Of a stretch of 7,017 nucleotides of DNA, positions 1 through 5,769 are shown piece after piece. The stretch is from assembly GCA_030606845.1 (NCBI GenBank), contig JAUWFP010000109.1:1-7017 (forward strand), given 5' to 3'. The notes below the pieces were generated by a model that searched no databases, was not told where the DNA came from, and saw only the letters and a list, made by a program, of their open reading frames with translations. This DNA comes from Anaerolineales bacterium. Its GTDB lineage: Bacteria > Chloroflexota > Anaerolineae > Anaerolineales > E44-bin32. A program made the position numbers and the translations under genes. Positions within the stretch are counted from its first letter, which is position 1; each line of letters starts with the position of its first letter.

Positions 1-939
1 GCTGGAGTAGGAAAGACGATTATCATCCAGGAGTTGATCCGTTCAATCGCGACAGTTCATCAGGGCAACTCAGTGTTCGCTGGCGTTGGTGAGCGGACGC
101 GAGAAGGAACGCAGATGTACCGCGAGATGATCGAATCCGGTGTTCTCCCGGACACAGTCATGGTATACGGCCAGATGAACGAACCACCCGGAGTGAGACT
201 CAGAGTGGGATTGACCGCGCTAACGATGGCCGAGTATTTCCGCGACCAGGGAAGAGATGTTCTCCTGTTCATCGATAATATTTTCCGCTTCAGCATGTCT
301 GGCTCTGAGGTATCCGCACTCTTAGGACGGATGCCCTCGGCTGTAGGTTATCAACCTACTCTGGCGACAGAGATGGGCGAACTCCAGGAGCGGATCACCT
401 CCACGCATACCGGTTCGATTACCTCAATGCAGGCCGTCTACGTCCCGGCAGATGACTACTCCGATCCCGCTCCAGTAGCGACGTTTACCCACCTTGACGC
501 AACTATCGCTCTCGAACGTTCCATTGTTGAGAAAGGGATCTATCCCGCGGTTGACCCGCTGGCGTCCACCTCACGGATTCTCGATCCACAGATTGTCGGG
601 GAGGAACATTACGCAGTCGCCCGCGAAGTGCAGCAAATCCTACAGCGTTACAAGGACCTGCAGGACATCATCGCCATCTTGGGTATCGAAGAGCTGAGCG
701 AAGAGGATAAGATTGTCGTCTCCCGTGCCCGCAAAATTGAACGCTTTTTCTCCCAGCCGATGCATGTCGCCGAGCAATTCACGGGCCAGGATGGCCGCTA
801 TGTCCCCTTGCGTGAAACTGTCGACGGCTTCCGCGAAATACTCGATGGGCAGCACGATGCTTTGCCGGAGCAAGCCTTTCACATGGTTGGAAACATCGAA
901 GATGCTGTGAAAAAAGCTGAACAACTCGGTTCTAACTAA
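1..939 (+). CDS. atpD: F-type ATP synthase subunit beta (5'-truncated by window edge)
   Basis: This is the catalytic beta subunit of F1-ATPase, which makes or hydrolyses ATP at the cytoplasmic face of the membrane. The reading frame is open from base 1, so the gene starts upstream. The 312 visible residues begin inside the P-loop (AGVGKT, residues 1-6), and roughly the first 150 residues of a usual 465-480 residue protein are missing. Visible signatures are GERTREG (30-36, with the catalytic Glu), the Walker B segment LLFID (88-92), the ATPase alpha/beta signature PAVDPLASTS (182-191), and EELSEED (230-236), the DELSEED lever that contacts gamma. The Met-like start at position 34 is only an internal TTG codon. 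The stop is TAA at 937-939, and atpC follows after 21 nt. All expected catalytic motifs are intact, so the identification is secure. Confidence 0.98.
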   Translation, partial: AGVGKTIIIQELIRSIATVHQGNSVFAGVGERTREGTQMYREMIESGVLPDTVMVYGQMNEPPGVRLRVGLTALTMAEYFRDQGRDVLLFIDNIFRFSMSGSEVSALLGRMPSAVGYQPTLATEMGELQERITSTHTGSITSMQAVYVPADDYSDPAPVATFTHLDATIALERSIVEKGIYPAVDPLASTSRILDPQIVGEEHYAVAREVQQILQRYKDLQDIIAILGIEELSEEDKIVVSRARKIERFFSQPMHVAEQFTGQDGRYVPLRETVDGFREILDGQHDALPEQAFHMVGNIEDAVKKAEQLGSN

Positions 940-960
940 CAGGAAAAGAAACGTCTCTAT

Positions 961-1416
961 ATGTCGATTCGATGCGAGATTGTCACCCAGGATCGTTCCC
1001 TCTACGAAGGTGAAGCGGATATCGTCATCGCTCCCGGCTCGGAGGGTGAGTTGGGTATTCTTCCAAACCACGCTCCGCTTCTCACGACGCTTGAATTTGG
1101 AGTTCTAATCGTTCGCCATCAAGGTCAGGAAGAAGCCTTTGCCATCGCCGGCGGGATTCTAGAGGTCCGACCAGACGTGATCACAGTTCTCGCTGATGTT
1201 GGAGAACGTGTTGATGAGATCGATCTGAGCCGTGCAGAGGCAGCAAGAGAGCGTGCACAAAAATATTTGCAGGAAGGACCTCCGCCTGACACTGATGAGT
1301 ATCTCCGCATCCAGGCATCCCTGCGGCGCTCCCGCGTGCGTATTGATGCCGTGAAACGATTTAAGAAGCGCCCCCAGCTTTCCCCGTCGGGGTCGCGTGA
1401 TGATGAAGGAACCTAA
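961..1416 (+). CDS. atpC: F-type ATP synthase subunit epsilon
   Basis: Epsilon subunit of the F1 central stalk. It couples gamma and the c-ring and in many bacteria inhibits ATP hydrolysis. The 151-residue protein has the N-terminal beta-sandwich (about 1-85) with the family motif GELGILPNHAPLL (29-41), followed by a helical hairpin (about 88-135) that includes DLSRAEAARERAQKYL. The basic, Ser-rich C-terminal tail (after about residue 133) makes it slightly longer than the usual 130-140 residues. It lies 21 nt after atpD in the order normal for atp operons. Its Shine-Dalgarno is poor: the nearest AGGA (941-944) is 16 nt from the ATG, so translation may depend partly on ribosomes finishing atpD. 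The identification is firm from motif plus position. Confidence 0.96.
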   Translation: MSIRCEIVTQDRSLYEGEADIVIAPGSEGELGILPNHAPLLTTLEFGVLIVRHQGQEEAFAIAGGILEVRPDVITVLADVGERVDEIDLSRAEAARERAQKYLQEGPPPDTDEYLRIQASLRRSRVRIDAVKRFKKRPQLSPSGSRDDEGT

Positions 1417-1419
1417 TCC

Positions 1420-2427
1420 ATGTCCATATTTGGTAAGGATCTAGGGATCGATCTCGGCACAGTCAATACCTTAATTTGTGAGAACGACGAGATCGTTCTC
1501 CACGAGCCGACGGTTGTGGCGATCGACATTGATGAGTTGAAGATCGTCGACGTCGGCCATTCGGCGCGTGAGATGGATGGTCGAGTCCCGGAAAGCATCG
1601 AGGTTTCACGCCCTCTGCGGGACGGGGTTATCGCCGATTTCGAAGTGACTCACCGCATGTTGGGGTACTTCATTGAACGGGTTTCTGGTCCGGCGCGGCT
1701 CTTCAAACCGCGTGTGATGATCACGGTTCCCTTAGGGGTTACGAGCGTTGAGATGCGCGCGGTCCATGAGGCTACTCTTCAGGCCGGAAGCCGCGATGTT
1801 CACCTCATACAAGAGCCGCTCGCAGCCGCGATCGGTGTTGGATTGCCGATTACTACGCCCTCGGGGAACATGGTCGTCGATCTTGGCGGCGGGGTGACAC
1901 AAGCGGTTATGATCGCCATGAGCGGCATTGTGGCTCAAGGCGCAACCAGGCTCGGGGGGTTAAAACTTGATGAAGCGATCAGCACCTACGTTCGCAAGAA
2001 ATATGGCTTGATTATCGGCCCGAGGACTGCGGAAGAGGCGAAGATTCGGATCGGAGCTGCTCTTCCTCAGGATGAGGACCGCACAATCGAGATTCAGGGT
2101 CAGGATCAGGTTACGGGACTCCCTCGTCCTGTTACGATCTCAACGAGTGAAATCGTTGAGGCACTGCAGGAAACGCTCCAGTTAATGGTGATGTCGATTC
2201 GAGATGTTCTTGAGAAGACCCCACCGGAGCTTGCTTCCGATATCATCGATCGCGGAATGGTGATTTGTGGTGGTGGGTCGCTCCTGCGGGGGATTGATAA
2301 GTGGCTCACGCGAGAAACGGGCGTCCCCGCGTATCGGGCGGAAGAACCTGTAGCATGTATAGCTCGAGGAGCCTATCGAGGGTTAGGAATGCTGGATCGT
2401 CTGAGGCGGACTCTCCCAAAAGTTTAA
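1420..2427 (+). CDS. mreB: MreB/Mbl-family bacterial actin homologue with altered phosphate-2 motif
   Basis: MreB forms membrane-associated filaments that organise the elongation machinery of the cell wall. This 335-residue protein has the usual family length. Visible motifs are phosphate-1 DLGIDLGTVNTL (7-18), the connecting segment HLIQEPLAAAIG (128-139), phosphate-2 DLGGGVTQ (154-161) and the adenosine motif CGGGSLLRG (283-291). The usual phosphate-2 form is DIGGGTTE, so the first Thr is Val159 and the Glu is Gln161. The Glu before Pro (Glu132), which I equate with the catalytic Glu140 of Caulobacter MreB, is kept. The usual GGDxxDEAI reads GGLKLDEAI (179-187). The ATG lies 3 nt after atpC with GAAGGA at 1405-1410, which implies co-transcription with atp genes. 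No mreC or mreD follows. It could be a specialised MreB paralogue rather than the main one. Confidence 0.92.
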   Translation: MSIFGKDLGIDLGTVNTLICENDEIVLHEPTVVAIDIDELKIVDVGHSAREMDGRVPESIEVSRPLRDGVIADFEVTHRMLGYFIERVSGPARLFKPRVMITVPLGVTSVEMRAVHEATLQAGSRDVHLIQEPLAAAIGVGLPITTPSGNMVVDLGGGVTQAVMIAMSGIVAQGATRLGGLKLDEAISTYVRKKYGLIIGPRTAEEAKIRIGAALPQDEDRTIEIQGQDQVTGLPRPVTISTSEIVEALQETLQLMVMSIRDVLEKTPPELASDIIDRGMVICGGGSLLRGIDKWLTRETGVPAYRAEEPVACIARGAYRGLGMLDRLRRTLPKV

Positions 2428-2457
2428 GCTACGCACAGACGCCAAGCAGAGAATTAT

Positions 2458-2478
2458 GCGCCGTAACCGGGCGCTTTT
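2458..2478 (+). terminator. Probable rho-independent terminator after mreB
   Basis: A 5-bp GC-only stem, GCGCC (2458-2462) pairing with GGCGC (2470-2474), encloses a 7-nt loop and is followed at once by TTTT (2475-2478), then CATTTT. It lies 30 nt after the mreB stop and would end the atpD-atpC-mreB transcript. The stem is short, so strength is uncertain. Confidence 0.6.
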
Positions 2479-2509
2479 CATTTTAAAGTTTCCTTCAAAA
2501 GTGTTTATT

Positions 2510-2542
2510 AACCTCCCGCGGGTTTGAAACCCGCGGGAGGTT
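2510..2542. repeat. Perfect 16-bp inverted repeat, possibly a bidirectional terminator
   Basis: AACCTCCCGCGGGTTT (2510-2525) and its exact reverse complement (2527-2542) surround a single G at 2526. As RNA this would fold to a stem of about 13 bp with a 7-nt loop. The T tract is short on either strand, so a second terminator serving both convergent genes (mreB and rex) is plausible but not certain. A close relative lies at 6500-6533. The two share the outer arm AACCTCCCGC and differ at the next base, so this is a dispersed intergenic element and not a one-off structure. Confidence 0.85.
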
Positions 2543-2543
2543 T

Positions 2544-2560
2544 AAAGCCTGCGGGGGGTT
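2544..2560. repeat. Extra half-copy of the palindromic arm
   Basis: AAAGCCTGCGGGGGGTT closely resembles the right arm of the palindrome just upstream and of the one at 6500-6533, with substitutions. It could compete for pairing with the left arm at 2510-2525. It looks like a decayed extra unit of the same repeat. Confidence 0.5.
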
Positions 2561-2587
2561 ACGCGCAGACCTCAAGCCGCGTGCTTT

Positions 2588-2613
2588 GCCTGCGACCGGA
2601 AGCAGAGCTTCCG
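2588..2613. repeat. Diverged dispersed repeat with a small hairpin
   Basis: The 25 bases at 2588-2612 match 6632-6656 at 20 positions in the same orientation, including an 11-base identity GCAGAGCTTCC. In this copy CGGAAGC (2597-2603) and GCTTCCG (2607-2613) form a perfect 7-bp hairpin around AGA. No T tract follows, so a terminator is unlikely. Both copies lie downstream of an AACCTCCCGC-type palindrome, which suggests one composite element. Confidence 0.6.
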
Positions 2614-2806
2614 CATGTCAAATAAATGTAGAAGAGCTTGAGACGAACCCTGGACCGTTCAGTGATGGATACCGAGGTCTTGACTAGCAGGTGACGGGGG
2701 ATGAGAGGGGCCCAAATCCAACGCTTCAATACATAGGAGTACATGGAAGTGTCGCCGTTCCAGACTAATTGGAGGAGAGTTGTGCGGTGTGGACCTGTAC
2801 AGCTCG
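2614..2806. other. Non-coding remainder of the mreB-rex intergenic region
   Basis: This is the rest of the 379-nt gap between the convergent mreB and rex genes. I see no credible gene here: a 61-codon frame on the minus strand (2559-2744) runs into the repeat elements, lacks a ribosome binding site and resembles nothing I know. No clear terminator for rex is visible between its stop and about 2620. Confidence 0.5.
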
Positions 2807-3430
2807 TTATTCAGGCAGGTAATACGTCATATGCTGCAGGTGCAGGAGAGGGTCTATATATTCCACTCTAACGTTGTCTGGTACGAAGAGTGATGTTGGC
2901 GCATAGCACATTATGGCCTCGATGCCAGCTTCGACCAGCTTTTCTGAAACTTGTTGGGCTTCGGATGCAGGAACGGCGAGCATCGCGATTTTTATTTGCT
3001 GGGTTCGAATCTCATCTATCAAATTTCTGGTGCTGCGGATGAGAAACTGACCAACCGGTTGACCGACTTTTTCCGGATCATTATCGTAGATGGCCGCGAT
3101 TCGAAAGCCTCGATCGAGGAAACCTCCATAATTAGCGACAGCACTGCCAAGATCTCCAGCACCAATGAGGACGACATCCCATACGCGTTCAATTTTCAAG
3201 ATGCGCTTCAGTTGATCGAAGAGAAAGTTGATGTTGTAACCGGTCCCTTGCTTACCGAATTCACCAAACTGTGAGAGATCTTTGCGGATCTGAGCAGAGG
3301 AGATGCCAAGCTGTCCACCCAGTTCTTGGGAGGATGTTATCTCCTTCCCCTCACCAGCCATTTGAGATAAGGCTCTCAGGTAGAGTGGAAGACGACCAAC
3401 AACGATGTCAGGAACCTTGTTCGCAGGCAT
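2807..3430 (-). CDS. rex: Redox-sensing transcriptional repressor Rex
   Basis: Rex is a dimeric cytoplasmic repressor. It binds operator DNA when NADH/NAD+ is low and releases it when NADH rises, typically controlling fermentation and respiratory genes. The 207 residues match the usual 205-220. The N-terminal winged helix (about 5-70) includes GRLPLYLRAL (12-21) and the recognition-helix region SSAQIRKDLSQFGEFG (44-59). The Rossmann domain has the NAD(H) motif GAGDLG (90-95), a YDNDPEKVG segment (115-123) and a C-terminal helix ending TYYLPE. The start at 3430 is chosen because GGAG lies 6 nt upstream and the family alignment begins here. The frame stays open to an ATG at 3568, but those 46 extra residues do not resemble Rex. 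It is divergent from obg-nadD and convergent with mreB. Confidence 0.96.
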   Translation of the reverse strand: MPANKVPDIVVGRLPLYLRALSQMAGEGKEITSSQELGGQLGISSAQIRKDLSQFGEFGKQGTGYNINFLFDQLKRILKIERVWDVVLIGAGDLGSAVANYGGFLDRGFRIAAIYDNDPEKVGQPVGQFLIRSTRNLIDEIRTQQIKIAMLAVPASEAQQVSEKLVEAGIEAIMCYAPTSLFVPDNVRVEYIDPLLHLQHMTYYLPE

Positions 3431-3436
3431 GCTTTG

Positions 3437-3440
3437 CTCC
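3437..3440 (-). promoter_or_regulatory. Ribosome binding site deciding the rex start
   Basis: The minus strand reads GGAG, then 6 nt, then ATG at 3430. No comparable site precedes the upstream in-frame ATG at 3568, so the shorter 207-residue product is preferred. Confidence 0.75.
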
Positions 3441-3467
3441 GTGTGATGTCTGTAGCAATGTTTGCCA

Positions 3468-3496
3468 AATCTAACATATCTACGAGGGTTGTGCAA
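3468..3496 (-). promoter_or_regulatory. Candidate rex promoter
   Basis: On the minus strand TTGCAC (3491-3496) and TAGATT (3468-3473) are separated by exactly 17 nt, giving partial matches to -35 and -10 boxes. TTGTTT and TATGTT with a 16-nt spacer in the same stretch is an alternative. The predicted transcript would start near 3460 and give a leader of about 30 nt. Matches to consensus are modest. Confidence 0.35.
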
Positions 3497-3500
3497 ACAA
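3489..3500. promoter_or_regulatory. Possible operator overlapping the rex promoter
   Basis: TTGTGCAAACAA has TTGT/ACAA half sites and covers the candidate -35 box of rex. Rex operators are known as TTGTGA-type inverted repeats of about 16-18 bp, so the half sites are reminiscent but the spacing is too short for the classic form. Autoregulation is inference only. Confidence 0.25.
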
Positions 3501-3538
3501 ATCCTACCTTTTACATCATCTATCCCTTGTTGATTATG

Positions 3539-3555
3539 TGTTGAATCGATCAACA
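3539..3555. promoter_or_regulatory. Inverted repeat between rex and obg, candidate operator
   Basis: TGTTGA (3539-3544) and TCAACA (3550-3555) form a perfect 6-bp inverted repeat around ATCGA. This is the right scale for a dimeric repressor and loosely like a Rex site, in the shared upstream region of rex and obg. It lies about 109 nt upstream of the Rex start and about 93 nt upstream of the obg -10 box. The protein that binds it is unknown. Confidence 0.3.
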
Positions 3556-3647
3556 GCCGCTTACACATAACGCTATGGCTTATCCTCCTCGTTGTGGGGT
3601 GACCCGATAAATTATGCTCAGTTTAGATGAGGAAGATGGTTGACGAG

Positions 3648-3653
3648 TATAAT
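3648..3653 (+). promoter_or_regulatory. Candidate -10 box for obg-nadD
   Basis: A perfect TATAAT occurs 24 nt before the preferred obg start. The matching -35 position (3625-3630, AGATGA) is poor and there is no extended -10. A transcript from here would start near 3660, just before the GGAG ribosome binding site, which fits initiation at 3678 and not at the upstream ATG. Confidence 0.4.
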
Positions 3654-3665
3654 GGCAAGGAAAAC

Positions 3666-3669
3666 GGAG
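3666..3669 (+). promoter_or_regulatory. Ribosome binding site deciding the obg start
   Basis: GGAG lies 8 nt before the in-frame GTG at 3678. The upstream in-frame ATGs at 3627 and 3636 have no usable site: the GAGG before the second is only about 3 nt away. Confidence 0.65.
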
Positions 3670-3677
3670 AAGTATTT

Positions 3678-4958
3678 GTGCAGAAGCATGGTGATTTTCT
3701 TGACGAAGTGAGAATCCAGGTCTCCTCAGGCAAAGGAGGCGATGGTGCTGTTCACTTCCGGAAGGAGAAATATGTCCCCCGCGGAGGCCCAGATGGAGGC
3801 GATGGTGGGAAGGGCGGGGACGTGGTTCTTGTTGTTGATCCAAAGCGGACGACTTTATCCGCTTTCCGAGGCAAGCGGCACTTTCGCGCTCAAGAGGGCA
3901 AGGCAGGAGGAGGTAACAATAGGACTGGAAAAAGCGGCAAGGATGCCCGGATTCTGGTCCCGCCAGGGACGATGGTTCGCGACGACAAGACGGATGCGCT
4001 TATAGGAGATCTCGTGGAGCCAGGTCAGGAGCTCATTATCTACCGTGGCGGTCGCGGGGGGCGCGGAAATGCACGCTTCGCAACGTCGCGCAATCAGACG
4101 CCTCGAGTGGGGGAGAAAGGCGCTCCGGGGGGAAAACACTGGATATACCTGGAATTAAGATTAATTGCCGACGTTGGCATTATCGGTGTACCGAACGCCG
4201 GGAAGTCAACTTTATTGGCAGCGGTAACGAATGCTAAGCCTAAGATCGCTGAATACCCGTTTACGACGCTTTCTCCAAATCTAGGTGTCGCCACGCTCGA
4301 TGTCGACGCGGTGCTTGTCCTTGCCGATATCCCCGGGATTATCGAAGGAGCTCATCAAGGCGTGGGGCTGGGATTTCAATTTCTACGTCACATCCAGCGA
4401 ACGCAGGTATTAATCCATCTTATAGATGGTTTATCTCCAGACCCGTTAGCTGATTTCTCGCAAATTAACACAGAGTTAGCCTATTTTGACCCAATGCTGG
4501 GGGAGAAGCCTCAAATTGTGGCAATTACAAAGATCGATCTCCCAGAAGTCAGGGCGCGTATCGATGAATTGAAGAGCAAATTTGAATCTGCGGGGTACCA
4601 GGTTTTTACAATATCTGCTCTCGCACAGGATGGCCTGAGGGAGCTGCTTTTTGCTGCCCTCAAGGAGTTGCAAACTATTCCTGCTCCAGAGTTAATTGAA
4701 GGCGAGCTGCCTGTCTACCGGCCAGAACTTGAAGCTAGAGATTTTGAAATCACACGTGAAGCGGATGCCGGCTGGCGAGTCTCAGGGGAGGCGGTTGAGC
4801 GGGCAGCAGCAATGACGTATTGGGAATATGATGAGGCAATACGCAGGTTCCAACAGCTTCTTGTGCGACTTGGTGTTGAAGCTGCGCTGAAAGAAGCTGG
4901 CGTCAAATCTGGAGACACCGTCCGCATTGGGGAAAACGAGCTTGAATGGGTGATTTAA
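3678..4958 (+). CDS. obg: GTPase Obg (OCT-domain type)
   Basis: Obg is an essential GTPase that binds the 50S subunit and is linked to ribosome maturation, stress response and cell-cycle control. From the GTG start the protein has 426 residues. The Gly-rich Obg fold spans about 7-165, beginning FLDEVRIQVSSGKGGDG. The G domain shows G1 GVPNAGKS (170-177), switch I YPFTT (193-197), G3 DIPG (217-220), G4 TKID (284-287) and G5 SAL (313-315). A C-terminal OCT domain (about 345-426) ends GDTVRIGENELEWVI; such domains are common in gram-positive and Chloroflexota Obg. The start is set by the GGAG site and because family members begin just before FLDEV. The frame also allows ATG at 3627, adding 17 unfamiliar residues. 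It overlaps nadD by 13 nt. Confidence 0.95.
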   Translation: MQKHGDFLDEVRIQVSSGKGGDGAVHFRKEKYVPRGGPDGGDGGKGGDVVLVVDPKRTTLSAFRGKRHFRAQEGKAGGGNNRTGKSGKDARILVPPGTMVRDDKTDALIGDLVEPGQELIIYRGGRGGRGNARFATSRNQTPRVGEKGAPGGKHWIYLELRLIADVGIIGVPNAGKSTLLAAVTNAKPKIAEYPFTTLSPNLGVATLDVDAVLVLADIPGIIEGAHQGVGLGFQFLRHIQRTQVLIHLIDGLSPDPLADFSQINTELAYFDPMLGEKPQIVAITKIDLPEVRARIDELKSKFESAGYQVFTISALAQDGLRELLFAALKELQTIPAPELIEGELPVYRPELEARDFEITREADAGWRVSGEAVERAAAMTYWEYDEAIRRFQQLLVRLGVEAALKEAGVKSGDTVRIGENELEWVI

Positions 4959-5548
4959 TCGGTGTGCTCGGAGGGACATTTGACCCTCCCCACCTCGCTC
5001 ATCTGATCCTGGCGGATGAAGCCCGTTACGTCCTTGGTCTTAAAAGAATCCTCTGGGTTGTAACCGCGCAACCACCTCACAAACAAAACCAGTCCATCTC
5101 ATCGGTAGACGACCGCGTGGCGATGGTCAAGTTAGTGACCGATGCTGATCCTGCATTTGAATTCTCGCCTGCGGATCTCGAACGACCCCCACCTCACTAT
5201 GCACATGGGACGATGGAGTGGTTGAGGATGCGATATCACGACGCGAAATTCGCTTATTTGATGGGGGAGGATTCTCTGCGTGATCTCCCCGATTGGAATT
5301 TGCCACAGCGTTTTGTGGATTCCTGTGATTTGATCGCTGTCATGAATCGCCTCACGGTTAATTACGAGGTGTCTCAATTAGAAGAGGAGCTCCCGGGGTT
5401 GGGGGACAAGCTGGTTTTTCTGGGCGTTCCACCGATCATGATCTCAGGCAAGGAAATCCGCCGACGTGTTCACGAGGGACATCCCTATCGATATTTAATC
5501 CCCCCTGCTGTCTCAGATTACCTTCTCGAGCACGGTCTTTATTCTTAA
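4946..5548 (+). CDS. nadD: Nicotinate-nucleotide adenylyltransferase
   Basis: NadD transfers AMP from ATP to nicotinate mononucleotide, giving nicotinate adenine dinucleotide, the penultimate step of NAD synthesis in the cytoplasm. The 200 residues match the family. GGTFDPPHLAH (9-19) carries the nucleotidyltransferase (H/T)xGH-type motif with His16 and His19. PPHK (43-46) forms the substrate loop, and GEDSLRDLPDW (107-117) gives the family G-x-D...W pattern. The C-terminal ISGKEIRRRV (166-175) stands where ISSTxIR is usual, and HGTMEWL replaces the common VDTL-type segment, so two motifs are slightly unusual. The ATG lies inside the last codons of obg, a 13-nt overlap with no strong Shine-Dalgarno, which suggests translational coupling. 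The arrangement next to obg is common in bacteria. Confidence 0.95.
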   Translation: MGDLIGVLGGTFDPPHLAHLILADEARYVLGLKRILWVVTAQPPHKQNQSISSVDDRVAMVKLVTDADPAFEFSPADLERPPPHYAHGTMEWLRMRYHDAKFAYLMGEDSLRDLPDWNLPQRFVDSCDLIAVMNRLTVNYEVSQLEEELPGLGDKLVFLGVPPIMISGKEIRRRVHEGHPYRYLIPPAVSDYLLEHGLYS

Positions 5549-5581
5549 GTCTGCGCAGCGATAGATCAGTCCTCGAAGCAA

Positions 5582-5598
5582 GAGATTGCGATAATCTC
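5582..5598. repeat. Short inverted repeat after nadD
   Basis: GAGATT (5582-5587) and AATCTC (5593-5598) pair perfectly around GCGAT, 33 nt after the nadD stop. There is no T tract, so it is a weak terminator candidate at best. It could equally be an operator or chance. Nothing else convincing stands out in the 221-nt gap before the next gene. Confidence 0.3.
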
Positions 5599-5760
5599 CT
5601 CAGAAACCAGCGCCCGTTGCTGCTAGGATGTGTAAGGTATTCCTCACCCGAGTGGAAAGAAATGGATCTGAGAGTTGGGTAATACGGCGGAGTTCTTGAA
5701 ATCGAGATATGATGTATTGGCTAATGAGTTTTCTAGAAAACCGCAGCGATGGGTCAAGAG

Positions 5761-5764
5761 AGGA
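5761..5764 (+). promoter_or_regulatory. Ribosome binding site deciding the start of the membrane protein
   Basis: AGGA within AAGAGAGGA lies 5 nt before ATG 5770. The ATG at 5749 lacks a site, which favours the shorter product. Confidence 0.6.
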
Positions 5765-5769
5765 AACCA

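Noticed and set aside
640..1071. 143-codon open frame on the minus strand across atpD and atpC.
   Set aside because: It is the shadow of two clear conserved genes and has no recognisable motifs.
2510..2560. Possible CRISPR array from repeated CCTGCGGG-type units.
   Set aside because: The units are arms of palindromes without regular spacers, and no cas genes are present.
2559..2744. 61-codon open frame on the minus strand in the mreB-rex gap.
   Set aside because: It ends within the repeat cluster and lacks a ribosome binding site and any known similarity.
2951..3274. 107-codon open frame on the plus strand inside rex.
   Set aside because: It is antisense to the well-supported rex gene, has no family resemblance and no convincing ribosome binding site.
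3431..3568. N-terminal extension of rex to the ATG at 3568, adding 46 residues.
   Set aside because: The extension is unlike Rex N-termini, has no ribosome binding site, and covers the candidate promoter and operator; ATG 3430 has GGAG at 6 nt.
5549..5769. Possible small RNA or promoter cluster between nadD and the membrane-protein gene.
   Set aside because: TTGAAA at 5696-5701 has no -10 box at suitable spacing, and the short inverted repeat at 5582-5598 has no T tract.
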